Positions 43,232 through 50,544 of a DNA stretch of 64,000 nt are shown here, piece by piece. Both the position numbers and the translations under genes were made by a program. Position 1 is the first letter of the stretch. Every line of letters begins with the position of its first letter. The DNA is from Roseivirga ehrenbergii (GTDB taxonomy: Bacteria > Bacteroidota > Bacteroidia > Cytophagales > Cyclobacteriaceae): the NCBI RefSeq assembly GCF_001593005.1, contig NZ_LQZQ01000045.1:62001-126000 (forward strand). The letters are read 5' to 3'. Below the pieces are notes generated by a model. That model worked only from the letters and a program-made list of their open reading frames with translations, did no database searches and was not told the origin of the DNA.

Positions 43232-44527
43232 ATGCTAGTATTAAGGGTAAAAATTTGGGGCGAACTAGTGGGCGCTGTGCTTTGGAACGAACAAAGGCAG
43301 CTGGCTTCTTTCGAGTTTGCTCCTGAGTTTGCAGAAGGTACTACCGACTTGGCGCCACTCACCATGCCTTTGGAAGATATTAAGCGAGGTGAGCGCATTT
43401 TTTCATTCCCCAATTTAGAGAAAGCCACTTATAGCGGTTTACCGGGCTTACTTTCCGATTCTCTCCCTGATGCTTTTGGAAATCAGATCATCCGTTCTTG
43501 GTTGGCTTCTCAAGGGAGAGCTATTAACTCCATTAACCCCATTGAAAAATTGGGTTATGTGGGTATTCGTGGCATGGGGGCACTGGAGTTTGAACCTGCT
43601 ACTACGCCTTTCGGAACGCAGGTAAAAGATATCGAAGTGGAATCCTTGCTTTCGCTAACCAATAAGGTGTTGGAAGAAAGGCAAGCGGTAAACCTTAATC
43701 TAACGGCAGATGAGGAGCAAGCCATGACCGACTTGATTCGCGTAGGTACTTCGGCTGGTGGTCAGCGACCCAAAGCAATTATTGGTTTCAACCCCAAAAC
43801 GAAAGCGATTAAATCGGGGCAGTTTACTTTGCCTAAGGGCTTTGAATATTACATGCTAAAATTTGATGGGGTAAAGGAAGGGAGTTTGGGTGACCCAGCG
43901 GGTTATGGACGTATAGAAATGGCTTATCATTTAATGGCGAAAGATTGCGGCATCGACATGATGCCTTGTCAGCTTTTGGAAGAAAATGGCCGAGCGCATT
44001 TTATGACTCAGCGTTTCGATCGGGGAGAAGAAGGAAAGAAACTGCACATGCAAACTCTGTGTGCCATGGCACATTACGATTTCATGATGCCTGGGCTATA
44101 TGGATATGAAGATGCTTTTGCCGACATGCGTGAATTGCGGTTGCCATATCAGGATTTTGAGCAACAGTATTTGCGTATGGTGTTCAATGTAATCGCGAGA
44201 AATCAAGACGACCATACCAAGAACATTGCTTTTCTATTGCCTCAAGGCGGAGAGTGGAGACTGTCACCAGCCTATGATGTCAATTGGGCCTATAACCCTC
44301 AGGGCGATTGGACCAGTCAGCACCAAATGTCGATTAGAGGAAAGCGTGATAATTTTACGTTGGACGATCTATTGGCTTTTGCCAAGGAGAATTCCATCAA
44401 GAAGCCTCAGCAATTAATCGATCAGGTGACTTCTGTAGTGAATGATTGGCCGAAATATGCTGCTCAAACTGGGGTAGATAAAAATAGGGCTTCAATCATT
44501 AGCAAAACCCACCGAAAATTGAAATAA
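43232..44527 (+). CDS. hipA: HipA-like serine/threonine kinase toxin
   Basis: 431 residues, typical for full-length HipA. The N-terminal HipA_N part has YSGLPGLLSDSLPDAFGNQI. The kinase part has the P-loop-like VGTSAGGQRPKAIIG (residues 171-185), the catalytic Asp in NVIARNQDDHTKNIAF (319-334) and the metal-binding SPAYDV (Asp349). E. coli HipA phosphorylates glutamyl-tRNA synthetase and is inactivated by autophosphorylation in its G-loop; the serine here (Ser174) sits at a similar position. The substrate in this organism is unknown. It follows hipB after two bases and is downstream of a four-operator promoter. Confidence 0.93.
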   Translation: MLVLRVKIWGELVGAVLWNEQRQLASFEFAPEFAEGTTDLAPLTMPLEDIKRGERIFSFPNLEKATYSGLPGLLSDSLPDAFGNQIIRSWLASQGRAINSINPIEKLGYVGIRGMGALEFEPATTPFGTQVKDIEVESLLSLTNKVLEERQAVNLNLTADEEQAMTDLIRVGTSAGGQRPKAIIGFNPKTKAIKSGQFTLPKGFEYYMLKFDGVKEGSLGDPAGYGRIEMAYHLMAKDCGIDMMPCQLLEENGRAHFMTQRFDRGEEGKKLHMQTLCAMAHYDFMMPGLYGYEDAFADMRELRLPYQDFEQQYLRMVFNVIARNQDDHTKNIAFLLPQGGEWRLSPAYDVNWAYNPQGDWTSQHQMSIRGKRDNFTLDDLLAFAKENSIKKPQQLIDQVTSVVNDWPKYAAQTGVDKNRASIISKTHRKLK

Positions 44528-44530
44528 GGT

Positions 44531-44914
44531 TTAGATTTGCTCCAATTTGATATGCACGGCTAGTAAGGTTTCGTTACCCAAAACTTTAGCACAATGCCCA
44601 TGCTTTTCAGTATCGAAATGAATATGTTCGGGCAGGTAATCCTTCGCAATAAACATATGGCCAGCACTAAAGTCTTTATGTTCTCCATTTCGAAGTGTAA
44701 TTCTTAAAGTGCCGCTTTGCACTAGAATTAAAGTGGGGTCGCCTGCCACATGCCAATCACTTTCATAGCCTGCTTGACTGGTTCGGATTCTTAGATTCTG
44801 GGCATCAATTCGCTCGGTTAAAACCATTCCACCTCGAACATGTTGAGGGAAGGCTTCTTCCGAAAAAACGGTAACGAAATCTTCATTCACGCTGATGGTA
44901 GGGATATTGATCAT
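44531..44914 (-). CDS. cupin-domain protein
   Basis: 127 residues, a single small beta-barrel. The two cupin motifs are weak: VAGDPTLILVQSGTLRITLRNGEH and a later FSAGHMFIAKDYLPEHIHFDT with two histidines. There is no signal peptide, so it is cytoplasmic. It lies 67 bases downstream of the beta-hydroxylase gene on the same strand, so the two may be co-transcribed. The reaction cannot be predicted. Confidence 0.75.
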   Translation of the reverse strand: MINIPTISVNEDFVTVFSEEAFPQHVRGGMVLTERIDAQNLRIRTSQAGYESDWHVAGDPTLILVQSGTLRITLRNGEHKDFSAGHMFIAKDYLPEHIHFDTEKHGHCAKVLGNETLLAVHIKLEQI

Positions 44915-44981
44915 GGGTTGAAGAAAGCGAAAAAATCTTTACGCACATAGAGACTTCAACCCTTTGAGAAAATGTATTTGT

Positions 44982-45575
44982 TTAATCGTTTGTAGCTGCT
45001 TTTTGGATAAGATTTCTTAACCAATCATTCGGAGCCATATCAATGGTGAGGTTGATTCTGTCGGTTGTGCTGCCATTCACTACTTTATGTGGGTCAGTGA
45101 GGCGTAAATACCAGCATTCACCAGGCTGCATGGGTACAGGGGTTCCGTTTAAGAAGAAATCCACTTCATCACCCACAAGTATAGGAATGGTTAAGCGCAC
45201 CACTGATCTTTCAACTTCTAAACCTAAAGTGGGGTCGGTATGTTCTTTTACTTCATTTCCAGCTGCCAATCTCAAAACTCTCACTAAAGTGACACGGGTA
45301 TGTTCCTGAAACTTATCGATAATACTGGTCAAGTATGGGGTTGAAGCCATGGCAGGAATATTTAACCATTCTGTCCAAGTACCATCCGCATAATCATCGG
45401 CAGGAGGAGGTAAAGGGAGAGAAGGATCTACCTGATGCGCAGGGGCTCGCAATGGAATGACATTGTAATAAATAAATTCGTTCATGCCCAAGGTTTTCAC
45501 CTCAGCTTTCATTTTTTCTACATCAAAAGTAAAGGGTAATCGAACACGATCATTGGCAACGGCAGCTACGGACAT
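44982..45575 (-). CDS. aspartyl/asparaginyl beta-hydroxylase-type dioxygenase
   Basis: 197 residues. The 2-oxoglutarate/Fe(II) dioxygenase core is recognisable: AAGNEVKEHTDPTLGLEVERSVVRLTIPI with the HTD iron ligands, then PMQPGECWYLRLTDPHKVVNG with the distal His, and STTDRINLTIDM with the 2-oxoglutarate Arg. This matches the PF05118-type (Asp_Arg_Hydrox) family. The substrate is unknown; bacterial members modify peptides, proteins or lipids. It sits next to a cupin gene on the same strand. Confidence 0.87.
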   Translation of the reverse strand: MSVAAVANDRVRLPFTFDVEKMKAEVKTLGMNEFIYYNVIPLRAPAHQVDPSLPLPPPADDYADGTWTEWLNIPAMASTPYLTSIIDKFQEHTRVTLVRVLRLAAGNEVKEHTDPTLGLEVERSVVRLTIPILVGDEVDFFLNGTPVPMQPGECWYLRLTDPHKVVNGSTTDRINLTIDMAPNDWLRNLIQKAATND

Positions 45576-45655
45576 GGTTTTTATACTTAGGTTGTGAATA
45601 AAACCTTAAGTAAAACTTTTTTATTAATTGATTCAATTAAAATGATGAAAATATA

Positions 45656-45680
45656 AGCGAAAGCCCCGGTGGCTTTCGCT
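45656..45680 (-). terminator. intrinsic terminator for the LruC gene
   Basis: AGCGAAAGCC and GGCTTTCGCT form a perfect 10-bp stem with a five-base loop. On the reverse strand it lies 49 bases after the stop of the LruC gene and is followed by T-rich sequence. Confidence 0.8.
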
Positions 45681-45728
45681 ATAGCTTTTTGTTTTTAAGA
45701 CTCGTGGTCAAATCTTATTTCGTTTTTA

Positions 45729-47693
45729 TCAATTAATAAAATAGAGCTTGCTTGTATTTCGATAGCCAGAATTGTCTCCATACCAATCGCGATAAGTTGT
45801 ACCTTGGCTTAATCCCCAATCTACAAATTTGTTATAGCCCTGATCTATTCTAGCTTTTTCAATTGGGTATCTGAATTCATGAATAATATGGATTGCCCAA
45901 GGCAAATTGTTGCTGTCCTGATAGGTTTTTCCTGCAGCTAAATTCGTGTCGTCATATTCCGTTCCGAATAGACTTTCGTTTGCTAAAGAAGTAGGCATTT
46001 TTCCAGCCAAATGCAGTTCAGTTCCTCGGTCATAACTTGAGAAAATAAATGGGTTGAAAGGAGCATCACCGATCAATTCAGGATCAATTGGGTTGTTAAA
46101 CTCTACCACCACCTCAATTTCGAATGGAGTAACTTTAGTTTCATTTGGATCTGTATTGATGAATTTTGCTCCCGTGGCTGGTTTCATATGATTGAAACTA
46201 TCGTTGAAGACGATGATTACAGTCTTATCTTGCTGATCTTCTAGGCCTTTGGCATTCAGGGAAGTATTATTACCAGCCGTTTTATGCCCTGTTACCGATT
46301 CCACTAAAGTGGGGTTAACATCTAATTCTATTCCAAACCCGCTATGATTTGCCGCGCCAACCGCGCGAATGGTAAAGTTCATGATAAATCTCACACTCTT
46401 ATTTTTACTATTCAATACATTGGTATATCGGTACCCAATCACCATGTCATTGAAGTCGTAATCACCTTTTAAAGGCCATAAATCTTCAAAAGCGAAGGAA
46501 CCCATTCCTAATGCAGAAGGAGTGTAGGTGTCGACTGCTGCCTCTGGATCGTTAGGGTAATCATCTAACTCATCAATAACTCCATCATTATCGGAGTCTT
46601 GCTGACTTAAATCGGTTGTTTCACATCTCCATGCAGTAAGGTCATTTATCTTTTTGTCGAAAGTCTTAACAATTTGATAAGCGCCATCTTCTTTACTGAT
46701 TTGGATTAAGTTTGAATTAGCATCATTGGTACCCACGAAAATACGGTCTTGTCTGTCGATGGCCATAGAAGTAAGCTGGAAAGGGAAGTTTTCCGCACTA
46801 ATTCTTATGATTTCGGCAGTCTTGTTTGTGTCGTCAATCTCGGTGAACTTATACAAGCCCGAAAAACAAGCCAAATAGAGTTCGCCAGCCGAATCAAATG
46901 CCAAGTCACCTCCGCCACTGTTGTTGATAAAGCCATTGATTGTATATTCTGCAACTACATCATTGGTTTCGGCATTAACCTTATAAAGGAGTTCTTTATT
47001 GCCCATGTAAAAAAAGCCATCTTTGTATTCTAACCTTGGGTAACTTCCATTAAATGGATTACTGTTGTGCTTGACAGTGAAGGTTCCATTGGCAATGTCG
47101 TAAGCATATAATGTCTTGTTTACATTGTAATACATAATTCCATTCTTTTGATCTAAGGCATTGGCAATTGATCCTCCACCTTCTAACTGACTCAAATCGG
47201 TTGGGTTAAAGGCATCATCCGATACATCAATCGTAAAGAAATCGCCATTACTATTTACGGCATAGAGATGATCGAAACAGCCTTCATTGCTATTAGCTGC
47301 CGCTGAACTGATATTGACATCGATGGTCAGGTTTGCACTACTTCCTTCAATATTTAATAGGTAATCCTCCGTACCTCCCGCGTCAGATTTTAGTACATGC
47401 ATATCTTCTACAGAAGAGGGAAGCCACTGACTTACATTAAGTCCGTTGGTTTGTTTAATATAAGATCCCAGCATTTGACGTTCTCCATTATATAGATAGT
47501 ATAGTTCGTATTTGGCAGGAGTGGTGTTGTAATCTTGTATGCTTAGATTAACCTTCTTTGAGGTTTCAAAATTGAAGTTTTGGAAGGAATAATCGCTTAA
47601 CGATTCCGTATTTTCAACCGCTTCTTCGAAAGAAGGTTCTTCAATACATGAAACGACTGTCAGGATGAATACTAAGTACAAGAGCTTTTTCAT
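45729..47693 (-). CDS. LruC-domain lipoprotein
   Basis: 654 residues. The lipobox is LTVVSCIEEP. A beta-propeller-like middle (about residues 135-355) holds DHLYAVNSNGDFFTI, GGGSIANALDQKNGIMYYNV and AIDRQDRIFVGTND. A Ca-binding-type stretch follows (DSDNDGVIDELDDYPND, residues about 370-390). The LruC domain follows, with the hallmark FEDLWPLKGDYDFNDMVIGYRY and later GFGIELDVNP. It should be an exported, lipid-anchored, perhaps surface-exposed protein. LruC domains are common in Leptospira and Bacteroidota, but the ligand is unknown. It is divergent from the TPP-riboswitch operon. Confidence 0.88.
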   Translation of the reverse strand: MKKLLYLVFILTVVSCIEEPSFEEAVENTESLSDYSFQNFNFETSKKVNLSIQDYNTTPAKYELYYLYNGERQMLGSYIKQTNGLNVSQWLPSSVEDMHVLKSDAGGTEDYLLNIEGSSANLTIDVNISSAAANSNEGCFDHLYAVNSNGDFFTIDVSDDAFNPTDLSQLEGGGSIANALDQKNGIMYYNVNKTLYAYDIANGTFTVKHNSNPFNGSYPRLEYKDGFFYMGNKELLYKVNAETNDVVAEYTINGFINNSGGGDLAFDSAGELYLACFSGLYKFTEIDDTNKTAEIIRISAENFPFQLTSMAIDRQDRIFVGTNDANSNLIQISKEDGAYQIVKTFDKKINDLTAWRCETTDLSQQDSDNDGVIDELDDYPNDPEAAVDTYTPSALGMGSFAFEDLWPLKGDYDFNDMVIGYRYTNVLNSKNKSVRFIMNFTIRAVGAANHSGFGIELDVNPTLVESVTGHKTAGNNTSLNAKGLEDQQDKTVIIVFNDSFNHMKPATGAKFINTDPNETKVTPFEIEVVVEFNNPIDPELIGDAPFNPFIFSSYDRGTELHLAGKMPTSLANESLFGTEYDDTNLAAGKTYQDSNNLPWAIHIIHEFRYPIEKARIDQGYNKFVDWGLSQGTTYRDWYGDNSGYRNTSKLYFIN

Positions 47694-47865
47694 ATTTCAC
47701 TAGATTTGGGTCAAAAATCGATACAACGAGGGGGAGAAAGCTGATTTTTCGATGAGTGAACTCTTTATTCCGTTCAGTGGTGAGGTTTGACGGTAAACAA
47801 CATGGCTAGTTTTACACTTCTCTAATAAAAACTCTTGAATCCTTTTCTACTAGGTTGCTGTGGCC

Positions 47866-47873
47866 TACATTTG
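47866..47873 (+). promoter_or_regulatory. -7 promoter box of the TPP-riboswitch operon
   Basis: TACATTTG is an exact match to the Bacteroidota -7 element TAnnTTTG. It lies immediately before the 5' strand of riboswitch helix P1, so transcription should start close to that strand. No clear -33 TTTG is found at the usual distance. Confidence 0.65.
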
Positions 47874-47970
47874 CCCTTAAGTGGGGTGCTTGCTAAGTGG
47901 CAGGCTGAGATGATACCCAGGAGTTCTGCTCCGCACCTGATCCAGATAATGCTGGCGTAGGGATTTAAGG
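47874..47970 (+). promoter_or_regulatory. TPP (THI-box) riboswitch
   Basis: The conserved core is present in order: GGGGTGCTT, GGCTGAGATGATACCC (the pyrimidine-binding arm), then CACCTGATCCAGATAATGCT and GGCGTAGGGA (the pyrophosphate-binding arm). The flanking CCTTAA (47874-47879) and TTAAGG (47965-47970) can close helix P1. It precedes the pnuT-like gene by about 57 bases. The RNA binds thiamine pyrophosphate and lowers expression. The structure was recognised by eye and no covariance search was run. Confidence 0.96.
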
Positions 47971-47991
47971 TTATTACGGTCTGTAATGACC
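47969..47991 (+). promoter_or_regulatory. hairpin at the 3' edge of the riboswitch, possible expression platform
   Basis: GGTTATTAC (47969-47977) and GTAATGACC (47983-47991) form a 9-bp stem with one G-U pair and a five-base loop. Its first two bases belong to the 3' strand of P1, so the two helices compete for them. There is no U-run, so a terminator is unlikely. Confidence 0.5.
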
Positions 47992-48027
47992 CGGTTCATC
48001 TCCTCATTTCATTGAAAATAACGAACA

Positions 48028-48633
48028 ATGATAGAGGAATTTCTAACAGAACTTACTTGGCTTGAAGGCCTGGGGACACTTTTTGGTATTGTGCAGGTGA
48101 TACTCGCACGCCAAAATAATATCAATACATATTTATTCGGAATAGTGGCCATACTAATGAGCATGTGGGTACTTTACCAAAGTGCATTGTATGCCGATAT
48201 TTTGCTGCATATGTATTATTTAGTCATGAGTATTTATGGCTGGCTATATTGGAAATACGGCAAACAGAAGGCAGAAGCTCCAATCAGTAACTCTACTCAG
48301 CAAGAACATCTTAAAGCGGTTCTCATAGTGCTCGGCTGTTTTGGACTAATGAGTTATTGGCTCAAATTTCATACGGATTCTGATGTGCCCATTTGGGATG
48401 CAGCTGTAAGCGCTTTTGCTTGGGCGGGTATGTGGCTGATGGCCAAACGCAAGATTGAAAACTGGGTTTATTTGAATATTAGCAACATCATTTCAATTCC
48501 GCTTTTGATTTATAAAGACCTGTATATCTACGCAGGCATGTCGGTGTTTCTGTTTATTATGGGTACATCGGGTTATTTGAAATGGCGCAAATTAATGAGT
48601 GAAGAAAAAGGAAATGCATATGCAACAGCTTAA
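48028..48633 (+). CDS. pnuT: PnuC-family transporter, probable thiamine transporter PnuT
   Basis: 201 residues with about seven membrane segments, consistent with the PnuC fold. The helix-8-like signature WAGMWLMAKRKIENWVYLNISNIISIPLLIYK is present, with the Trp and Asn residues that line the nucleoside/vitamin pocket. The upstream TPP riboswitch makes thiamine the expected substrate, as in experimentally described PnuT proteins. Without the riboswitch the choice between nicotinamide riboside, riboflavin and thiamine would be open. The downstream gene starts within its last codons and is probably co-translated. Confidence 0.9.
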   Translation: MIEEFLTELTWLEGLGTLFGIVQVILARQNNINTYLFGIVAILMSMWVLYQSALYADILLHMYYLVMSIYGWLYWKYGKQKAEAPISNSTQQEHLKAVLIVLGCFGLMSYWLKFHTDSDVPIWDAAVSAFAWAGMWLMAKRKIENWVYLNISNIISIPLLIYKDLYIYAGMSVFLFIMGTSGYLKWRKLMSEEKGNAYATA

Positions 48634-49606
48634 AGAATGGTGTAGTGATGCACCTGTTTTTAGACCAGAAGTGCTGGACTGGATCGCCAAAGAAAACCTA
48701 TGGAATATTTGGGTGCCGAAGAGATTTGGAGGAAGAGAAATGTCTTTAACTGAAGGTTTGAAGGAACTTCAATCATTGGCCAGAATTGATGGCAGTTTGG
48801 GTTGGACAGTGACGCTTTGTAGTGGAGCCAATTTCTTTATTGGAAACCTTAAGCCCGAAGTGGCAAAGGAACTTTTCGCTCAGCCTGCAATTTTTGGAGG
48901 AAGTGGAGGTATGTTCGGTACCGCTGAAAAGGAGGGGAGCAGCTACCAACTGAACGGCACTTGGCGATATGCAACGGGTGCGCCTTATTTAACGCATTTT
49001 ACTTTAAATGCTAAAATTGTAGAAAATGGTGTTGAACAGGTAAATGAAGACGGTTCACCCAAATTTCTCTCATTTGTAATTCTGGCCAGCGAAGTACAAA
49101 TCATCAATGACTGGAACACCATGGGGCTAAAGGCCTCGGCTACGCATTCTTTCGAAGTGAAGGATGTGGTAGTAGGAGAGGAATACAGCTTTGTATATAA
49201 TCAGTTTCATTTTCCCCAGCCTATTTTTAAAACGCATTTTTCTGTCTTTGCCGACCTCACCCTTTGGGTAAACTACATTGGTATGGCAGAACATTTTTTG
49301 GCAGAGGCAGAGGTAAAAGATGAAACTCGGTTGACTGACTTAAAATCGGTAATTGATGCTGCAAATCAGCAAGTCTATGCTTTCGCTCAACAAGTAGAAG
49401 ATATGACTGCACAGAATAATAAGTTTACTGAGCCCTTTATTCAGGAAGTGCACCAAGCCGCCTCCATGTCTGTCAAAAGCTTATCGGCAGCGATTATTGG
49501 TTTACAGCCCTATTTAGGTGTCAATGCAAGCAGAGAGGATGCTGTGCTCAACCAGATATTTAGAGATTATTTTACCGCTACCCAGCACCATATATTTACG
49601 AGGTAG
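48620..49606 (+). CDS. acyl-CoA dehydrogenase-like flavoenzyme under TPP riboswitch control
   Basis: 328 residues from the ATG at 48620. GTG 48599 and ATG 48614 are alternatives; AAGGAA sits best for 48620. The sequence matches the acyl-CoA dehydrogenase / group D flavin monooxygenase fold: LARIDGSLGWTVTLCSGANFFIG, a middle beta-domain with GTWRYATGAPYLTHFTLNA, DWNTMGLKASATHSFEVKDV, and a helical C-terminus. It is shorter than usual and lacks an obvious acyl-CoA catalytic Glu. The start overlaps pnuT by 14 bases, so it belongs to the riboswitch operon and may act on thiamine or a thiamine precursor. That role is inferred only. Confidence 0.85.
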   Translation: MQQLKEWCSDAPVFRPEVLDWIAKENLWNIWVPKRFGGREMSLTEGLKELQSLARIDGSLGWTVTLCSGANFFIGNLKPEVAKELFAQPAIFGGSGGMFGTAEKEGSSYQLNGTWRYATGAPYLTHFTLNAKIVENGVEQVNEDGSPKFLSFVILASEVQIINDWNTMGLKASATHSFEVKDVVVGEEYSFVYNQFHFPQPIFKTHFSVFADLTLWVNYIGMAEHFLAEAEVKDETRLTDLKSVIDAANQQVYAFAQQVEDMTAQNNKFTEPFIQEVHQAASMSVKSLSAAIIGLQPYLGVNASREDAVLNQIFRDYFTATQHHIFTR

Positions 49607-49615
49607 GTTTCTGCT

Positions 49616-49918
49616 ATCTGTATCAGAGATTAGATGGATTGAGGGATTACGCTGATTTGGATACTAAGCCCACCTTTGTTGTGTGTTTGCGCCAATAAAC
49701 AGGAATAGGTGTCTGTGCCATCCTTTAATCCTCATAAACATGCGTTCTACCTTTATTGTCTGTATCGCAGATTGGTTGGATTTCTGGATTGCGCTGATTT
49801 TTAAATTGATCAGACTGATACAAATATCTGTGCTATCCTTTAATCCTCATAAATCTGCGTTTCTAACTTTTTTTTGTCGGTATCGCAGATTAGATGGATT
49901 ATTGGATTTTACGGATTA
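49616..49918. repeat. dispersed repeat units, left edge of island
   Basis: This gene-free stretch contains parts of a roughly 95-base repeat at least twice (about 49709-49805 and 49824-49918) and a shorter piece at 49616-49662. A typical unit has ATCCTTTAATCCTCATAA, AATCTGCG, about 24 T-rich bases, then CGCAGATTAGATGGATT. The AATCTGCG/CGCAGATT arms can form a stem. Related units lie at 50402 and 59867-60066, on the other side of the R-M operon. Confidence 0.82.
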
Positions 49919-49919
49919 G

Positions 49920-50336
49920 CTAAGGCTTGGTAGTATCGGCTTTGTCGTCAAGGTTCATAACAAACCTCTTAAAGAAGAGACTCTTCTCCCCAAAGTTGAT
50001 CAACAGGCCAACTTCATAACGATAAGCCCTAAGGTAGTTTAAGATCTGAGCCCAATGAACCTCTTCAATTTTAGTTGTTGCTTTCAATTCAACTAAAACC
50101 TTTCCTTCAACTATAAAATCTGCTCTTCTGGTACCTATTGGTTCTGGGCATTCTCTATAAAAGATGTACTGCTCTTGTTCCCTTTGGAAATTAAGGTTGG
50201 CCTGATTGAATTCATAAGCCAATGCTCGCTGATAAATCACCTCTTGAAATCCATTTCCTAAAAAAGAATGGACTCTCATTGCTGCACCAATTATTTGATG
50301 GGTGAGGTCTTTGAATTGATAATTTTCACTAGGCAT
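49920..50336 (-). CDS. GxxExxY-family protein
   Basis: 138 residues. The family motif is GNGFQEVIYQRAL (G-x-x-E-x-x-Y) near the N-terminus, with TRRADFIVEGKVLVELKA in the middle, which has the Asp and Glu-x-Lys of the PD-(D/E)xK nuclease fold. It ends with a strand-helix segment (AYRYEVGLLINFGEKSLFFKRFV). The family is common near repeats and mobile regions; the function is not established. Its neighbours are repeat units on both sides and the type I R-M operon downstream. Confidence 0.9.
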   Translation of the reverse strand: MPSENYQFKDLTHQIIGAAMRVHSFLGNGFQEVIYQRALAYEFNQANLNFQREQEQYIFYRECPEPIGTRRADFIVEGKVLVELKATTKIEEVHWAQILNYLRAYRYEVGLLINFGEKSLFFKRFVMNLDDKADTTKP

Positions 50337-50401
50337 AGTTCAATATAAACAAAAATATGTTTTATGTCAGTGTCGTAGACTCACCTGATTTGTGTGTTGA
50401 A

Positions 50402-50523
50402 GGACTCTGACTAATCCTTTAATCCTCATAAATCTGCGTTTCTACCTTTTATTGTCTGTATCACAGATTAGATGGATTTTGGGATTGCTCAGATTATAAG
50501 GTGGTGTAGAGAAGGTTTAGGCA
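50402..50523. repeat. repeat unit on the left flank of the R-M operon
   Basis: This copy carries ATCCTTTAATCCTCATAA, AATCTGCG and the CACAGATTAGATGG arm, then a 32-base segment (50492-50523, starting GATTATAAGGTGG) that is identical to 59908-59939 beyond the right end of the operon. Thus the two flanks share a direct repeat of more than 32 bases. It lies between the GxxExxY gene and hsdR. Confidence 0.88.
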
Positions 50524-50544
50524 AGAATCTGCGTTCCAAACCCA

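Noticed and set aside
49683-49919. 78-codon reading frame in the repeat region
   Set aside because: It is composed of dispersed-repeat DNA translated by chance.
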